Shown piece by piece: positions 8,192 through 21,377 of a DNA stretch of 64,000 bases (its first letter is position 1; each line of letters starts with the position of its first letter). Below the pieces are notes generated by a model that ran no database searches, had not been told where the DNA came from, and was given only the letters and a program-made list of their open reading frames with translations. Made by a program: the position numbers and the translations under genes. Origin of the DNA: Novilysobacter selenitireducens (lineage in GTDB: Bacteria > Pseudomonadota > Gammaproteobacteria > Xanthomonadales > Xanthomonadaceae); the NCBI RefSeq assembly GCF_020026895.1, contig NZ_JAINZW010000003.1, positions 356,154 to 420,153 on the forward strand. Reading direction: 5' to 3'.

Positions 8192-8662
8192 TCACGCCGC
8201 GGCCGGCGTCTCCTCCCCGCGCGGCCCCTTGGCGAAGCGCGTGCCCAGCTCCTTGCGCAAGCCTTCCAGGCCCTGGTTGCGGCCCGACACCTTCAACAGC
8301 GCGTAGCCGTCCAGCGCGCAACGCATGATGTCGCTGCCCAGTGCCGTCTCGCTGTCGGCGCCGCGCTCGGCCAGGCGCTGCAGCCGCTGCAGGCGCGGGC
8401 GCAGCTTGTCCAGCGCCACCAGGTCTGCCTGTGCCTCGGCCAGTTTCAGGCTGGGCGGCACCACCTGCGGGTTCTGCGACAGCACGCTCAGCGTCTGCCG
8501 GCAGAACGCCTCGGACTTGTCGCCCATGCGCGCCAGCTTGCGGCGCTGCTCGGCGGACATCGCAATCAGGTCCACCAGTTGCGCTTCAAGGTCCGTCAAC
8601 GCCTGGTCCACCGCCTCCAGCTGCGCGTCGGTCAGGGTCAGGTTGATCATGTTCTGGCTCAC
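8192..8662 (-). CDS. Conserved helical protein of unknown function
   Basis: A 156-residue, mostly alpha-helical cytoplasmic protein without a recognised domain. The N-terminal half (INLTLTDAQLEAVDQALTDL) and the segment KLRPRLQRLQRLAERG are amphipathic helices; there is no signal peptide or membrane span. The GTG at 8662 was preferred to the ATG 12 bp downstream because AGGGAG sits 6 bp before the GTG and too far from the ATG. It is a single-gene unit with its own terminator. Codon use matches the genomic background, so it is probably a real family-level conserved gene. Confidence 0.7.
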   Translation of the reverse strand: MSQNMINLTLTDAQLEAVDQALTDLEAQLVDLIAMSAEQRRKLARMGDKSEAFCRQTLSVLSQNPQVVPPSLKLAEAQADLVALDKLRPRLQRLQRLAERGADSETALGSDIMRCALDGYALLKVSGRNQGLEGLRKELGTRFAKGPRGEETPAAA

Positions 8663-8880
8663 TGCAATCTCCCTTGCATTCCATGTGAGGCGCCGGGGCC
8701 GGCCCGCGTCGCGTGCCTGCAAGTCCACCGGCGCCGCTCCAGTGCCATCCCCGCGGCGCGGGGTGCGGCGTGGCCGGCAGGGCCGGCGGCTGGAGCGGGG
8801 CGGAGTGTGCGGGTCGGGCCACAGGCTGTATGTAGGGAAAGTCTGATTGTCCGGAAGGGAAACAGTCCGCTGGCGGACTC

Positions 8881-9855
8881 TTAGATTCGAGAGATCCGTT
8901 CCTGGTGGCACAGCGCCCAATCGTGAAGCCGCTTCGCGGCATACAGTCCGCGCCTTATGGCGTCTAGTTGCTCCGCCGCGGGAGCAGTCCGATCAAGGCG
9001 CGGAGCCTCAAGTCGCACGGCAGCGGACTTCCCGGCAGATGCGACCCGCATGTCAGCCGCCAGTACTTCGCCAAGGTGTGCTTCCACTTCGGCGAGGCGA
9101 GCCCCACGACCTCGCAGATGCAAGTCGACGATGCCGCGACCCGTCTTGTGCGCTATGTCGGCACCGATCGCAGTAAGAGGGGGCGTCTTGAAATAGACCC
9201 GCCCGGAGCCACCAGGTCGTTGGCGGGGCGGGCGCATTCCAAGTTCGGGATAGCTGGCGACGGCCAAGTCCCAATACGCGCGGAAGAACTCGGTTACTCC
9301 GCTATCGACATCCGGCTGATATCCAAGCACCGCTTTGTCGATACCTGACTGTAGTAAGGAGCGCTTGTAATAGCGTCGAACGCCAAGCTCCGCAGCGTCG
9401 TTGTCGAACCACTGCATCAAAGCTTCATAGGACACCCGGCATTCGAACCCCTTGGTCTCACCGCTACTTGCGAAATAGCGATCCGGCGCGACGATCACCG
9501 ACACAACGCGTTCGCACCGATTCTTGCTTAGATAGTCTCGGCCGCGAAGGTGATAGCGCTCGGCCTGAAGGGGCTGCAGACCGGCGCCGATCTTGTTCTC
9601 GATCAACAACACGGTGCGCCCTGTGCCACACACCATGTGCACTTCGAGATCGGATTCTCCGGTGCTGTGCGTAATCGAGCGGCCTGCCTCCACGACGGTC
9701 CCCAAGGCGTCGTCTTTAACGCCGGCCGCCTGGCCAAACCAGAGCCCGAACGCGGGTGAGGAGAGGAACTCCTCAAGCAGCAGCAGGTCGATGTCGCATT
9801 CGCAAACACCTGCGATTCGCGGTCGAGTCAGAGAGGGGGGAGGGTCGTCGGCCAT
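8881..9855 (-). CDS. PD-(D/E)XK nuclease family protein
   Basis: A 324-residue protein with the PD-(D/E)XK nuclease core near its N-terminus: Asp69 in GESDLEVHM, then the IENK tetrad (Glu86, Lys88) in TVLLIENKIGAG, and Gln97 in the following helix (LQAERY). This is the layout of the PDDEXK_4-like group, often found in phage-defence loci. The C-terminal half (about 190-324) has no recognised motif and may bind DNA. The ATG at 9855 faces away from the methyltransferase remnant at 9970. GC content is visibly lower than in the flanking genes, a sign of transfer. Nuclease family assignment is firm; substrate and role are inferred. Confidence 0.82.
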   Translation of the reverse strand: MADDPPPSLTRPRIAGVCECDIDLLLLEEFLSSPAFGLWFGQAAGVKDDALGTVVEAGRSITHSTGESDLEVHMVCGTGRTVLLIENKIGAGLQPLQAERYHLRGRDYLSKNRCERVVSVIVAPDRYFASSGETKGFECRVSYEALMQWFDNDAAELGVRRYYKRSLLQSGIDKAVLGYQPDVDSGVTEFFRAYWDLAVASYPELGMRPPRQRPGGSGRVYFKTPPLTAIGADIAHKTGRGIVDLHLRGRGARLAEVEAHLGEVLAADMRVASAGKSAAVRLEAPRLDRTAPAAEQLDAIRRGLYAAKRLHDWALCHQERISRI

Positions 9856-9969
9856 GCGCGAAGCCTACCGGGAGGACGCGGCCGGGGCAGCTGTCTGGTC
9901 GAAGGTCGCGACCGCGTCCTGTCGTATCCTCCCGCCTGATCACGAGATCGCAGGGAAGGGGACCCGCAC

Positions 9970-10146
9970 GTGGCCGACGCCGACATGCCTGATGGCAATG
10001 CTATCGACGCCTTCATCCGCAAATGGGAAGGCATCACGGCCTCCGAGCTGTCCACGTCGCAATCGTTCCTGATCGAGTTGCTCGAAATGCTCATTGCCCT
10101 GGGTCGGGCAGAGCGAATGGACAGTGAGGCTTATCGCGGCGTCTGA
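9970..10146 (+). pseudogene. N-terminal remnant of a probable DNA methyltransferase gene
   Basis: A 58-codon frame starts at a GTG with AAGGGG upstream and encodes DAFIRKWEGITASELSTSQS followed by FLIELLEML. From memory this resembles the first ~40 residues of large class I SAM-dependent DNA methyltransferases of the MmeI/type IIG kind, whose N-termini contain a xAFIxxW...E...SQxFLxEL pattern. The frame stops at 10146 without any catalytic motif. It may therefore be the stub of a lost restriction-modification enzyme between the two nuclease genes. It could also be a real short protein; a database search would decide. Confidence 0.5.
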
Positions 10147-10227
10147 TCGATCCGCGACCGGCCTCAATTGATCGGATCAAGTGCCCCGTAGTTTTCTTCA
10201 GCACCAAGCAAATTTCAGGACATGTAG

Positions 10228-11310
10228 ATGCCAGTCAAGCACGCTATCTGGACAGTAGATGCATCACCGCAGCCGTTGTCGATAACACGACTGCCGAGTG
10301 AGGCGTTCTTGGAAGAGATGATCATCAATCGCCCCGATATTCTCTCGGGCGAGTGGATGCTGATCGGACAACAGGTCCACACCGGTTTCGGTGGCCGCAT
10401 CGACCTGCTGGCCATCGCACCGGATGCCTCCTTGATCCTTATCGAACTGAAACGCGACCGCACACCACGCGAGTGCGTTGCGCAGGCGCTTGACTATGCC
10501 GCGTGGGTTGACCAGCTGACGCCTGAGCGAATCGCCCAGATCTACCAGCGCTTCAGCGGAGGCTTGGACCTTTCCCAAGCCTTCAAGAGTCGCTTTGGTG
10601 AAGAGCTGGACGAGGAGGCACTGAATGGCTCTCACCAGATCATTCTTGTAGCTGCAGCCCTCGACGATTCAACAGAGCGCATCATCGGCTACCTCAACGC
10701 ACGCGACATCGCGATCAACGTGATCTTCTTCCAAGTGTTCCAGAGCGGACAGCAGCAACTGCTCAGCCGCGCGTGGTTGATAGATCCGGGTGAAACACAG
10801 GTCAACGTTGCAAGTAGTGTCAGTCGTTCGGGTGAAAAGGAGCCATGGAACGGGGAGTTCTACGTGTCCTACGGCCACCGCTCCTGGGAGGACGCGCGTC
10901 GTTACGGGTTCATCAGCGGAGGTGGCGGGAGCTGGTACAGCCAGACCCTGAGAGTCCTGTCGCCGGGCGACCGAGTGTGGGTCAAGATTCCCAAGACTGG
11001 CTACGTGGGCGTCGGCGTTGTGGCCGAGGAGGCCCAAGCGATCGATGACTTCATGGTTGACGCCCCGGCTGGCCGCAAGCGGTTCCTTGAGCTTGCAAGC
11101 GACCCCGGCAGATACAACCTGTTCGCTGACGACCCTGAGAAAGCCGAGTACATGGTCAGAGTGGACTGGTCCCAGACGGTTCCGGAAGAGAAGGCGTTTA
11201 ACGAGATTGGCCTCTTCGGCAATCAGAACACCGTCTGTCAGCCGACCACGCCGAAGTGGCGGCACACCGTGGAGCGTTTGAAGACGGTTTTTGAAAAGTG
11301 GAACGGGTGA
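10228..11310 (+). CDS. NucS/DUF91-like nuclease with C-terminal EVE/PUA-like domain
   Basis: The 360-residue product has two parts. Residues ~20-180 carry a NucS-like PD-(D/E)XK core: Asp59 in GGRIDLLAI, Glu73 and Lys75 in LILIELKRDRT, Gln86 and Tyr90 in the next helix (ECVAQALDY). Residues ~205-345 read FYVSYGHRSWEDARRYGFI, then GGGGSWYS and LSPGDRVWVKIPKTGYVGVG, a small barrel resembling EVE/PUA-like modules that read modified bases. Nuclease plus base-reading domain suggests modification-dependent restriction. The stop overlaps the next gene, so the two are one unit. GC is lower than in neighbouring housekeeping genes. The nuclease part is firm; the C-terminal assignment is from motif resemblance. 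Confidence 0.78.
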   Translation: MPVKHAIWTVDASPQPLSITRLPSEAFLEEMIINRPDILSGEWMLIGQQVHTGFGGRIDLLAIAPDASLILIELKRDRTPRECVAQALDYAAWVDQLTPERIAQIYQRFSGGLDLSQAFKSRFGEELDEEALNGSHQIILVAAALDDSTERIIGYLNARDIAINVIFFQVFQSGQQQLLSRAWLIDPGETQVNVASSVSRSGEKEPWNGEFYVSYGHRSWEDARRYGFISGGGGSWYSQTLRVLSPGDRVWVKIPKTGYVGVGVVAEEAQAIDDFMVDAPAGRKRFLELASDPGRYNLFADDPEKAEYMVRVDWSQTVPEEKAFNEIGLFGNQNTVCQPTTPKWRHTVERLKTVFEKWNG

Positions 11311-11897
11311 CTGCAGTTCAGCCACCCGGTAGCGATCTTTCGTCAGCCCGGACGCGGGTCATGGCGCATGTGGGCCGGAACGTCATGTCGCTGCAGCTGC
11401 TGGAACAGGGCCTCAAGCATCTGCTGCCGCTCGTTGATCTCGAAGGCGCGCCTGACGCGTTGTCCAACCTCAAACAACGCGCAGACAAGGTCTCGCTCAA
11501 GACGTTGGGGGCGCTCGGGGGCCGTTTCCTCGAGAACGTCACAACGAGTCCAGACCTGGATGCTGAGTTGGACCAGCTCATTAAGGAGCGGAACCAGTTG
11601 GTGCATCACTTCCACAGCTGTGGTCTGTATGACCTTTCTTCCATAGAAGGGTGCGAGGCGGCGGCGCGACGCCTTGAGGCGCAGCACCATAAGGTTAGGC
11701 GTTTGATGCAAGTGGTCGATCTTCTCCTGCACGCGGCGTTCGAAGCAGCGTGCGAAACCACGTTTGCTGGGACTCCGGAGTACGTTGAATTTCGTGCGCT
11801 TTGTGATGAGTTCGCCAGCAGTCGCGGTGTCTTAAGGCACTCCACGAGCAAGACGGGCGACGACGTCGTTGAGACGTGGCTTATCCGTGCCGATTGA
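11298..11897 (+). CDS. Alpha-helical protein with HEPN-like Rx4H motif
   Basis: A 199-residue helical protein of unrecognised family. It contains KERNQLVHHF with Arg98 and His103 (counting from the GTG at 11298), an Rx4H pattern as in HEPN ribonucleases of abortive-infection and toxin systems; the motif sits at the end of a predicted helix, as expected. The gene overlaps the nuclease gene by 13 bp, or by 4 bp if the GTG at 11307 (GTGA overlap) is the start, so the two are translationally coupled. HEPN assignment is inferred from motif and context and needs a profile search. Confidence 0.6.
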   Translation: MERVTAVQPPGSDLSSARTRVMAHVGRNVMSLQLLEQGLKHLLPLVDLEGAPDALSNLKQRADKVSLKTLGALGGRFLENVTTSPDLDAELDQLIKERNQLVHHFHSCGLYDLSSIEGCEAAARRLEAQHHKVRRLMQVVDLLLHAAFEAACETTFAGTPEYVEFRALCDEFASSRGVLRHSTSKTGDDVVETWLIRAD

Positions 11898-11979
11898 TGA
11901 GCCGGTCGGCGGGCTCGGACACGCGGGTTCCACGCACTACCGTCCACAGTAGCGGCCCCACCACCACCGGACCTGCGCC

Positions 11980-12585
11980 ATGGGCGACTGGATCACCGAC
12001 ACCATCACCCGCATGGGCGAGCTGGGCGTCTTCCTGCTGACGTTGCTGGAGACGGTGTTCCCGCCGATCCCCTCGGAGCTGGTGATGCCGCTGGCCGGGT
12101 ACATCGCCTCGCGCGGGGGCATGTCGCTGTGGGGCGCGGTGCTGGCGGGCACGCTGGGCGCGCTGCTGGGTGCGCTGCTGCTGTACTGGGTGGGGCGCAA
12201 GCTGGGTGAGGAGCGCTTGATGGACTTTGCCGACCGGCACGGGCGCTGGCTGACGCTGTCGCGGCATGACATCGAGCGGGCGTCGCAGTGGTTCGCCAAG
12301 CACGGGGGCTGGGCGGTGTTCGTCTGCCGGTTGATCCCGGGGCTGCGGTCGCTGATTTCGATCCCGGCGGGCATCCACGGGATGCCGCTGCTGCCGTTCG
12401 TGGCGGTCACGGCGCTGGGCAGCCTGGTGTGGACGGCGGTGCTGGTCTACCTGGGCTACGTGCTGGGGGCCAACTTCGAGCAGGTGGGCGAGTGGGTGGA
12501 CCCGGTGTCGAAGGGCGTGCTGCTGGTGATTGCCATCTGGTACGTGTGGCGGGTGGTGACGCATAAGGGGGTTGTGCGGGGGTGA
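11980..12585 (+). CDS. DedA family membrane protein (VTT domain)
   Basis: A 201-residue inner-membrane protein of the DedA family, implicated in lipid-carrier recycling and envelope homeostasis. It shows the VTT pattern: an N-terminal helix running into the re-entrant TVFPPIPSELVMPLAG, then helices around GALLGALLLYWVGRKLGEE, and the conserved FVCRLIPGLRSLISIPAG motif whose Arg residues are typical of functional DedA proteins. Two more helices follow, then a short basic tail. Length fits the family. It is the first gene after the low-GC nuclease island, separated by 82 bp. Confidence 0.92.
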   Translation: MGDWITDTITRMGELGVFLLTLLETVFPPIPSELVMPLAGYIASRGGMSLWGAVLAGTLGALLGALLLYWVGRKLGEERLMDFADRHGRWLTLSRHDIERASQWFAKHGGWAVFVCRLIPGLRSLISIPAGIHGMPLLPFVAVTALGSLVWTAVLVYLGYVLGANFEQVGEWVDPVSKGVLLVIAIWYVWRVVTHKGVVRG

Positions 12586-12614
12586 TGGGGTGGTTGCGCG
12601 GTGTGTGAGGTCTC

Positions 12615-12722
12615 GGTCGCGACTTACGTCGCTCCTACAAAGGCGGTGTGGGATTTGATCGCGGCTGAAGCCGCTCCTACAGAAGGCGTGGGGTATTGAT
12701 CGCGGGTGAAGCCGCCCCTACG
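12615..12722. repeat. REP cluster: one type B and two type A copies, reverse orientation
   Basis: Reverse type B (12615-12639), reverse type A (12657-12681) and a variant reverse type A with a changed stem base (12698-12722) follow dedA with about 17 bp between copies. No terminator with a T-run is visible here, so these hairpins may serve as the transcript end. Confidence 0.85.
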
Positions 12723-12796
12723 GGGGCGGGCGGCTGTCACGTGGGGTTGCGGGTGGGGGGCGCAGAGTGGCGCACCTTTCGTTTGAGTTGACCCCG

Positions 12797-13177
12797 ATGG
12801 CCCGTCGCCGCACTGCCTCCACCCAGCGCCAGTTGACCGAGTTGTCCCACCGTGCGCCGGCGGTCGCCGCGCAGCGGTTGATGCGCCTGGCCGCCAGCGC
12901 GCATGCGCCCACGGCGGCCGACCAGCGCGAGGTGATGCGCATGGGCACTGAGAAGTGGCAGGCGGCACAGGCCGGCGGGTTCGCGATGGCCGCCGCGATG
13001 ATGGAGTGGCAGGCGCGCACGTGGGACGCGGCAATGCAGGCGATGTGGATGCCGTGGACGGCGGGGTCGATGTCGTGGGTGCCGGCGTGGTCGGACGTGG
13101 ACCGGGTGATGGCCGCCGGGTTGCGGCCGACGAGCCGGACGGTGTCGGCGAATGCGCGGCGGTTGCGCGGGCGTTGA
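12797..13177 (+). CDS. Possible polyhydroxyalkanoate granule-associated phasin-like protein
   Basis: A 126-residue basic, Ala/Met-rich helical protein. The pattern fits small phasin-like proteins of beta- and gammaproteobacteria as I recall them: an N-terminal helix with a RAP.V...R segment, a middle VMRMGTEKWQAAQAGG, a run of Met and Trp on an amphipathic helix (MMEWQARTWDAAMQAMWMPW) and a basic end SANARRLRGR. Phasins coat polyester storage granules. The ATG at 12797 was chosen; a GTG at 12767 in frame is also possible. No other PHA gene is in the window, so the assignment is tentative. Confidence 0.5.
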   Translation: MARRRTASTQRQLTELSHRAPAVAAQRLMRLAASAHAPTAADQREVMRMGTEKWQAAQAGGFAMAAAMMEWQARTWDAAMQAMWMPWTAGSMSWVPAWSDVDRVMAAGLRPTSRTVSANARRLRGR

Positions 13178-13220
13178 TCGGTGTCGCGTTTGGTTCAAGC
13201 CATCGTTCGGCGGGTGTGTT

Positions 13221-13355
13221 TGTAGGAGCGACGTGAGTCGCGACCTTGGACCCCGCGGGTCCGACGATTGGTGATCGCGGCTGAAGCCGCTCCTACAGGG
13301 GGCGTTGAGGGTCGAGCTCGGCCTGGTAGCAGTCGCGACTTACGTCGCTCCTACA
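13221..13355. repeat. REP cluster: forward B, reverse A, reverse B
   Basis: Forward type B at 13221-13245, reverse type A at 13273-13297 and reverse type B at 13332-13355 lie between two convergent genes. The order differs from the FA-FB-RB-RA set seen at three other loci. The rest of 13178-13420 holds only the terminator at 13383. Confidence 0.85.
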
Positions 13356-13382
13356 GGTGGGGGTGCGTGGCCACCGAAATAA

Positions 13383-13409
13383 ACAAGGCCCCGCGATGCG
13401 GGGCCTTGT
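13383..13409 (-). terminator. Intrinsic terminator of the 13421-13606 gene
   Basis: The arms ACAAGGCCCCGC and GCGGGGCCTTGT form a strong 12-bp stem with a 3-base loop. On the minus strand it is followed by TTATTTCGG, and it starts 11 bp past the stop codon of the minus-strand gene. Confidence 0.82.
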
Positions 13410-13420
13410 CGTATGCGGGG

Positions 13421-13606
13421 TCAGCGGGTGGCGGGCTGGGGCGCGGCGGGTGCGTCTTCTTCGCGCCATTCGCTGTTGGCGGCCTTGGCGTCGGTCCAGG
13501 CCTGGCGGGAGCGCACGCGGCGGGTGGTCCAGTCGTGGGCGAGGTCGCGCGGGGGCGGGGCGTCGAAGCCGTGGGGGACGGGGGCGAGGTCGGGGGTCTG
13601 CGGCAT
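13421..13606 (-). CDS. Small hypothetical protein
   Basis: A 61-residue soluble protein with a Pro-rich N-terminus (MPQTPDLAPVPHGFDAPPPR) and a charged core DWTTRRVRSRQAWTDAKAAN. No family is recognised. The ATG at 13606 has AGGA about 8 bp upstream, and a strong terminator follows immediately, which supports a real short gene. A longer upstream extension in the same frame is Pro-rich and contains no better start. Confidence 0.6.
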   Translation of the reverse strand: MPQTPDLAPVPHGFDAPPPRDLAHDWTTRRVRSRQAWTDAKAANSEWREEDAPAAPQPATR

Positions 13607-13769
13607 GGGGGCGTCCTCGGATGGTGCCGGAGGGATTGCGGTTCGGAGAGGAAACCTAGGCGGTGGGGGGGAAGGTTGGCGTGAAGGTTTGGTTGGGGAA
13701 GCCGTGGCTTTCGCGAAGGCGGGCTCGCGCTTTACTTCGGCGGAGCCGGGCATCCATGGACGTGAGGGA

Positions 13770-13794
13770 AATCGCGGCTGAAGCCGCTCCTACA
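13770..13794 (-). repeat. Single type A REP, reverse orientation
   Basis: One intact reverse copy (ATCGCGGCTGAAGCCGCTCC, then TACA) lies between the small gene at 13421-13606 and the terminator at 13828. Confidence 0.85.
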
Positions 13795-13827
13795 AAGGCG
13801 TTGGGAAGGAACTGGATCCGAGCATAT

Positions 13828-13857
13828 GGAAAGGCCCCGCGGGTGCGGGGCCTTTCC
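13828..13857 (-). terminator. Terminator of the 13881-14183 gene
   Basis: GGAAAGGCCCCGC, loop GGGT, GCGGGGCCTTTCC gives a 13-bp stem about 23 bp past the stop codon at 13881. The T-run on the minus strand is weak, but the stem is strong. Confidence 0.75.
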
Positions 13858-13880
13858 GGTGCTGCCAGGTGGTACGGGTT

Positions 13881-14183
13881 TCAGCGCCCGTCGTTGTCCG
13901 CATCGCCCGGCAGGGCACGCTCGATGTGGTGCCAGCCGTCGCGGACGGCTTCCTTGGCCTCGTTCCACGCCAGGCGGGAGTTGGCCTTGGTCTTGTCCCA
14001 GCCGCGCTCCAGGTCGTTCTCGACGTCCTCGAACTTGCGGCCGGCATGCGTCTCGTACTGGTCGTAGCTGTACTTGTAGGCAGGCTCGTAATCGTCCCAA
14101 GTGCGGCTGGTGTTGTAGTACTTGGCCTGCTGGTAGTTGTTCTGGAAGTGGGTGCGGTACTGCTGCTCGGGGATGCGTGCCAT
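13881..14183 (-). CDS. Small hydrophilic Tyr/Asp-rich conserved protein
   Basis: A 100-residue acidic soluble protein with an aromatic-rich pattern (FQNNYQQAKYYNTSRTWDDY, EPAYKYSYDQY) and two helical segments (RKFEDVENDLERGWDKTK, WNEAKEAVRDGWHHIE). Similar short sequences occur as stress-related hypothetical proteins in several phyla, but no function is established. The ATG at 14183 is preceded by AGGA, and a terminator follows the stop. It is monocistronic. Confidence 0.72.
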   Translation of the reverse strand: MARIPEQQYRTHFQNNYQQAKYYNTSRTWDDYEPAYKYSYDQYETHAGRKFEDVENDLERGWDKTKANSRLAWNEAKEAVRDGWHHIERALPGDADNDGR

Positions 14184-14400
14184 GTGCGTGCGTCCTGGGT
14201 TGTGGGGGAGGTTGAAACGTAGGCAGCGGCGTGCAATCCCGGCGTGAAAAATCCGCGCAGTGCGCCATCGGTTTCGTGAACGATTCAGTGCGGTGAGGGT
14301 GCAGGAGCGGCGTGCGCGGTGCGCGTCGGGCGGCGCGCCAAGGAAACGCGCCAGCGGGACGGGGGAGGGGCATCGTGCGACGCCGCTCCTGCGGTGAGGG

Positions 14401-15783
14401 TCAGGCGTTGTCGGCGGTCTCCAGGGTGGCGCAGCCGATGGCCTCGCACGCTGCCATCGAGCCGAAGGCGTTGGCGACGTCGTCGAATCCGTCGCGCTTG
14501 AGCAGGGACGCGGCCACGATGGCGCGCTTGCCGCTGCCGCAGAACGTGACGACGCGGCGGTCGCGCGCCAGCGTGTCCAGCCTGTCGGGCAGGTGGCCGA
14601 GGAAGACGTGCGTGGCGCCGCGCAGGCGCTTGGCCTTGAACTCGGTGTGCTTGCGCACGTCCAGCAGCAGCGGCGCATCGCCCGACTGCAATCGTGCATC
14701 GAGGTCGTCGGCATTGATCGCATCAACGTGGCCGAAGCGGCGGCCGCTGGTTTCCCACGCGCCCAGACCGCCCTTGAGGTAGCCGGCGATGCGGGTGTAG
14801 TCCATGCGCACCAGTCGCGCGATGGCGTCCTCGACGGCGCCAACGTTTTCGGCCACCAGTAGCAGGTCGGTGTCGTAGTCCAGCAGGTAGCCGGCGTAGG
14901 CGGGCAGCAGGTCCAGCGGCAACGCGAGGCTGCCGGGGATGTGCGCACCGGCGAAGGCTTCCGCGCTGCGCAGGTCGACGACGCAAGCGCCGGCCTCCTG
15001 CCGCTTTGCGACGTCGTCGGCCGATAGCGGCAACGGCCGTGGCAGGTGGTGCAACAGCGGCGCGCCGCACTGGTTGAGGTGTTCCATCTGCTTGAAGTAC
15101 GGGGGCACGTAATGCTGCTCGCCGAGCTTGCACTTCACGAACGCCTCGCGGTCGGTGATCTGGAGCATCGGGTTGTGCGCGCGTTCGTGGCCGAGCGTGG
15201 AGAACTCGCGGTCGGCCATGTTCTCGCCGCACACCGACCCCGCGCCATGCGCCGGGTACAGCAGCGTCTGGTCGCCCAGCGGCAGCAGCTTGTCGAACAG
15301 GGACGCATGCAGCGCCTCGGCCATCTCGCGCTCGCGCCCGGGCAGCAGGTCGGTGCGGCCGACATCGCCGACGAACAGCGCATCCCCGGTGAACACGCCG
15401 ACCGGCGTCTCGCCCTGGTTGCTGTCGGTCAGCACCAGCGAGATGCTCTCTGGCGTGTGGCCCGGGGTTTCCAGCACGCGCAGCCGCAGCGCGCCGCACT
15501 CGAAGGTGTCGCCCTCGCGCACGTCCTCGCCGTAGCCGAAGTCCAGCGCATGCCCGTGGTGGATCGAGGCGCCTGTGCGTTCGGCCAGTTCCACCGAGCC
15601 GATGACGTAGTCCTCGTTGCGGTGCGTCTCGAAGATGCGGGTGATGCGCACGCCCTCGCGCGCGGCAATGTCCAGGTAGCACTGGATGTCGCGGCGCGGG
15701 TCGATGACGACGGCCTCCATGCCGTCGCCGATCATGTACGACAGGTGCGCCAGCCCCTCGGATTTGAGCTTTTCGAGGAACAC
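14401..15783 (-). CDS. MBL-fold hydrolase with two rhodanese domains (persulfide dioxygenase-like)
   Basis: A 460-residue fusion: a metallo-beta-lactamase domain (1-~250) and two rhodanese domains (~255-350 and ~360-455). Related ETHE1/BLH proteins oxidise persulfide sulfur. The usual HxHxDH zinc/iron motif is present only as THRNEDYVIGS, a natural variant that keeps the first His and the Asp; GHTPES and AHGAGSVCGE supply the later metal-binding positions. The second rhodanese has the active-site Cys (VTFCGSGKRA); the first has no Cys at that place (LLLVAENVGA) and is probably structural. The gene ends 9 bp after the catalase gene, in the same direction. The substrate is inferred only from the family. 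Confidence 0.85.
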   Translation of the reverse strand: MFLEKLKSEGLAHLSYMIGDGMEAVVIDPRRDIQCYLDIAAREGVRITRIFETHRNEDYVIGSVELAERTGASIHHGHALDFGYGEDVREGDTFECGALRLRVLETPGHTPESISLVLTDSNQGETPVGVFTGDALFVGDVGRTDLLPGREREMAEALHASLFDKLLPLGDQTLLYPAHGAGSVCGENMADREFSTLGHERAHNPMLQITDREAFVKCKLGEQHYVPPYFKQMEHLNQCGAPLLHHLPRPLPLSADDVAKRQEAGACVVDLRSAEAFAGAHIPGSLALPLDLLPAYAGYLLDYDTDLLLVAENVGAVEDAIARLVRMDYTRIAGYLKGGLGAWETSGRRFGHVDAINADDLDARLQSGDAPLLLDVRKHTEFKAKRLRGATHVFLGHLPDRLDTLARDRRVVTFCGSGKRAIVAASLLKRDGFDDVANAFGSMAACEAIGCATLETADNA

Positions 15784-15792
15784 GGCCCGTCC

Positions 15793-17964
<2,172 letters not shown>

Positions 17965-18065
17965 GGGCGTGCTCCGGTAAGTGGGGGAACCGGCATGCTC
18001 GGCCTGCCGCCGTTAACGGGCTGTCGATGTTTGTAGGCGGTGTGTGGAGGGCGCAAGGATCGGGA

Positions 18066-18257
18066 CTGTAGGAGTGGCTTCAGCCGCGATTCCCCGCCGC
18101 CGTGATTGCGCGGGGCTTTCGTAGGAGCGACGTGAGTCGCGACCGGATTTCGGCGTGCGGCGGTAGTACCGGGGCAGTCGAAGTCGTCGGTCGCGACTCA
18201 CGTCGCTCCTACAAAGGTCGTGCGGGGGCGTGATCGCGGCTGAAGCCGCTCCTACAG
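18066..18257. repeat. REP quadruplet FA-FB-RB-RA
   Basis: Four copies in nested inverted order: forward type A (18067-18090), forward type B (18121-18144), reverse type B (18189-18213) and reverse type A (18232-18256). The whole stretch is a large palindrome with A pairing A and B pairing B. The same order recurs at 21664 and 23264. Confidence 0.88.
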
Positions 18258-18277
18258 GGGGGTGGTGGTGGTGCCGC

Positions 18278-18312
18278 AAAAAAGGAAAGCCCCGCGGGTG
18301 CGGGGCTTTCGG
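18278..18312 (-). terminator. Terminator of gcvP
   Basis: On the minus strand GAAAGCCCCGC, loop ACCC, GCGGGGCTTTCC is followed by six T. It lies about 45 bp past the gcvP stop. Confidence 0.9.
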
Positions 18313-18357
18313 GTGGTGCATGGTGCGTGGCCATGTGGACGGCCGCGCCCTTCCGGG

Positions 18358-21270
<2,913 letters not shown>

Positions 21271-21377
21271 GGCGAAGGTCCGGTGGCCGCGGGGCGGCAG
21301 TGGAGGGGTGGTCCGGCGCGCCGGCCACGGGGCCGTCCGCCGTCGCGCATCCGCCATGCCGCGCGGACGAGCTGCCC

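Noticed and set aside
18066..18257. CRISPR-like repeats in REP clusters
   Set aside because: Copies alternate in orientation, are internally palindromic and are scattered in single gaps across the window.
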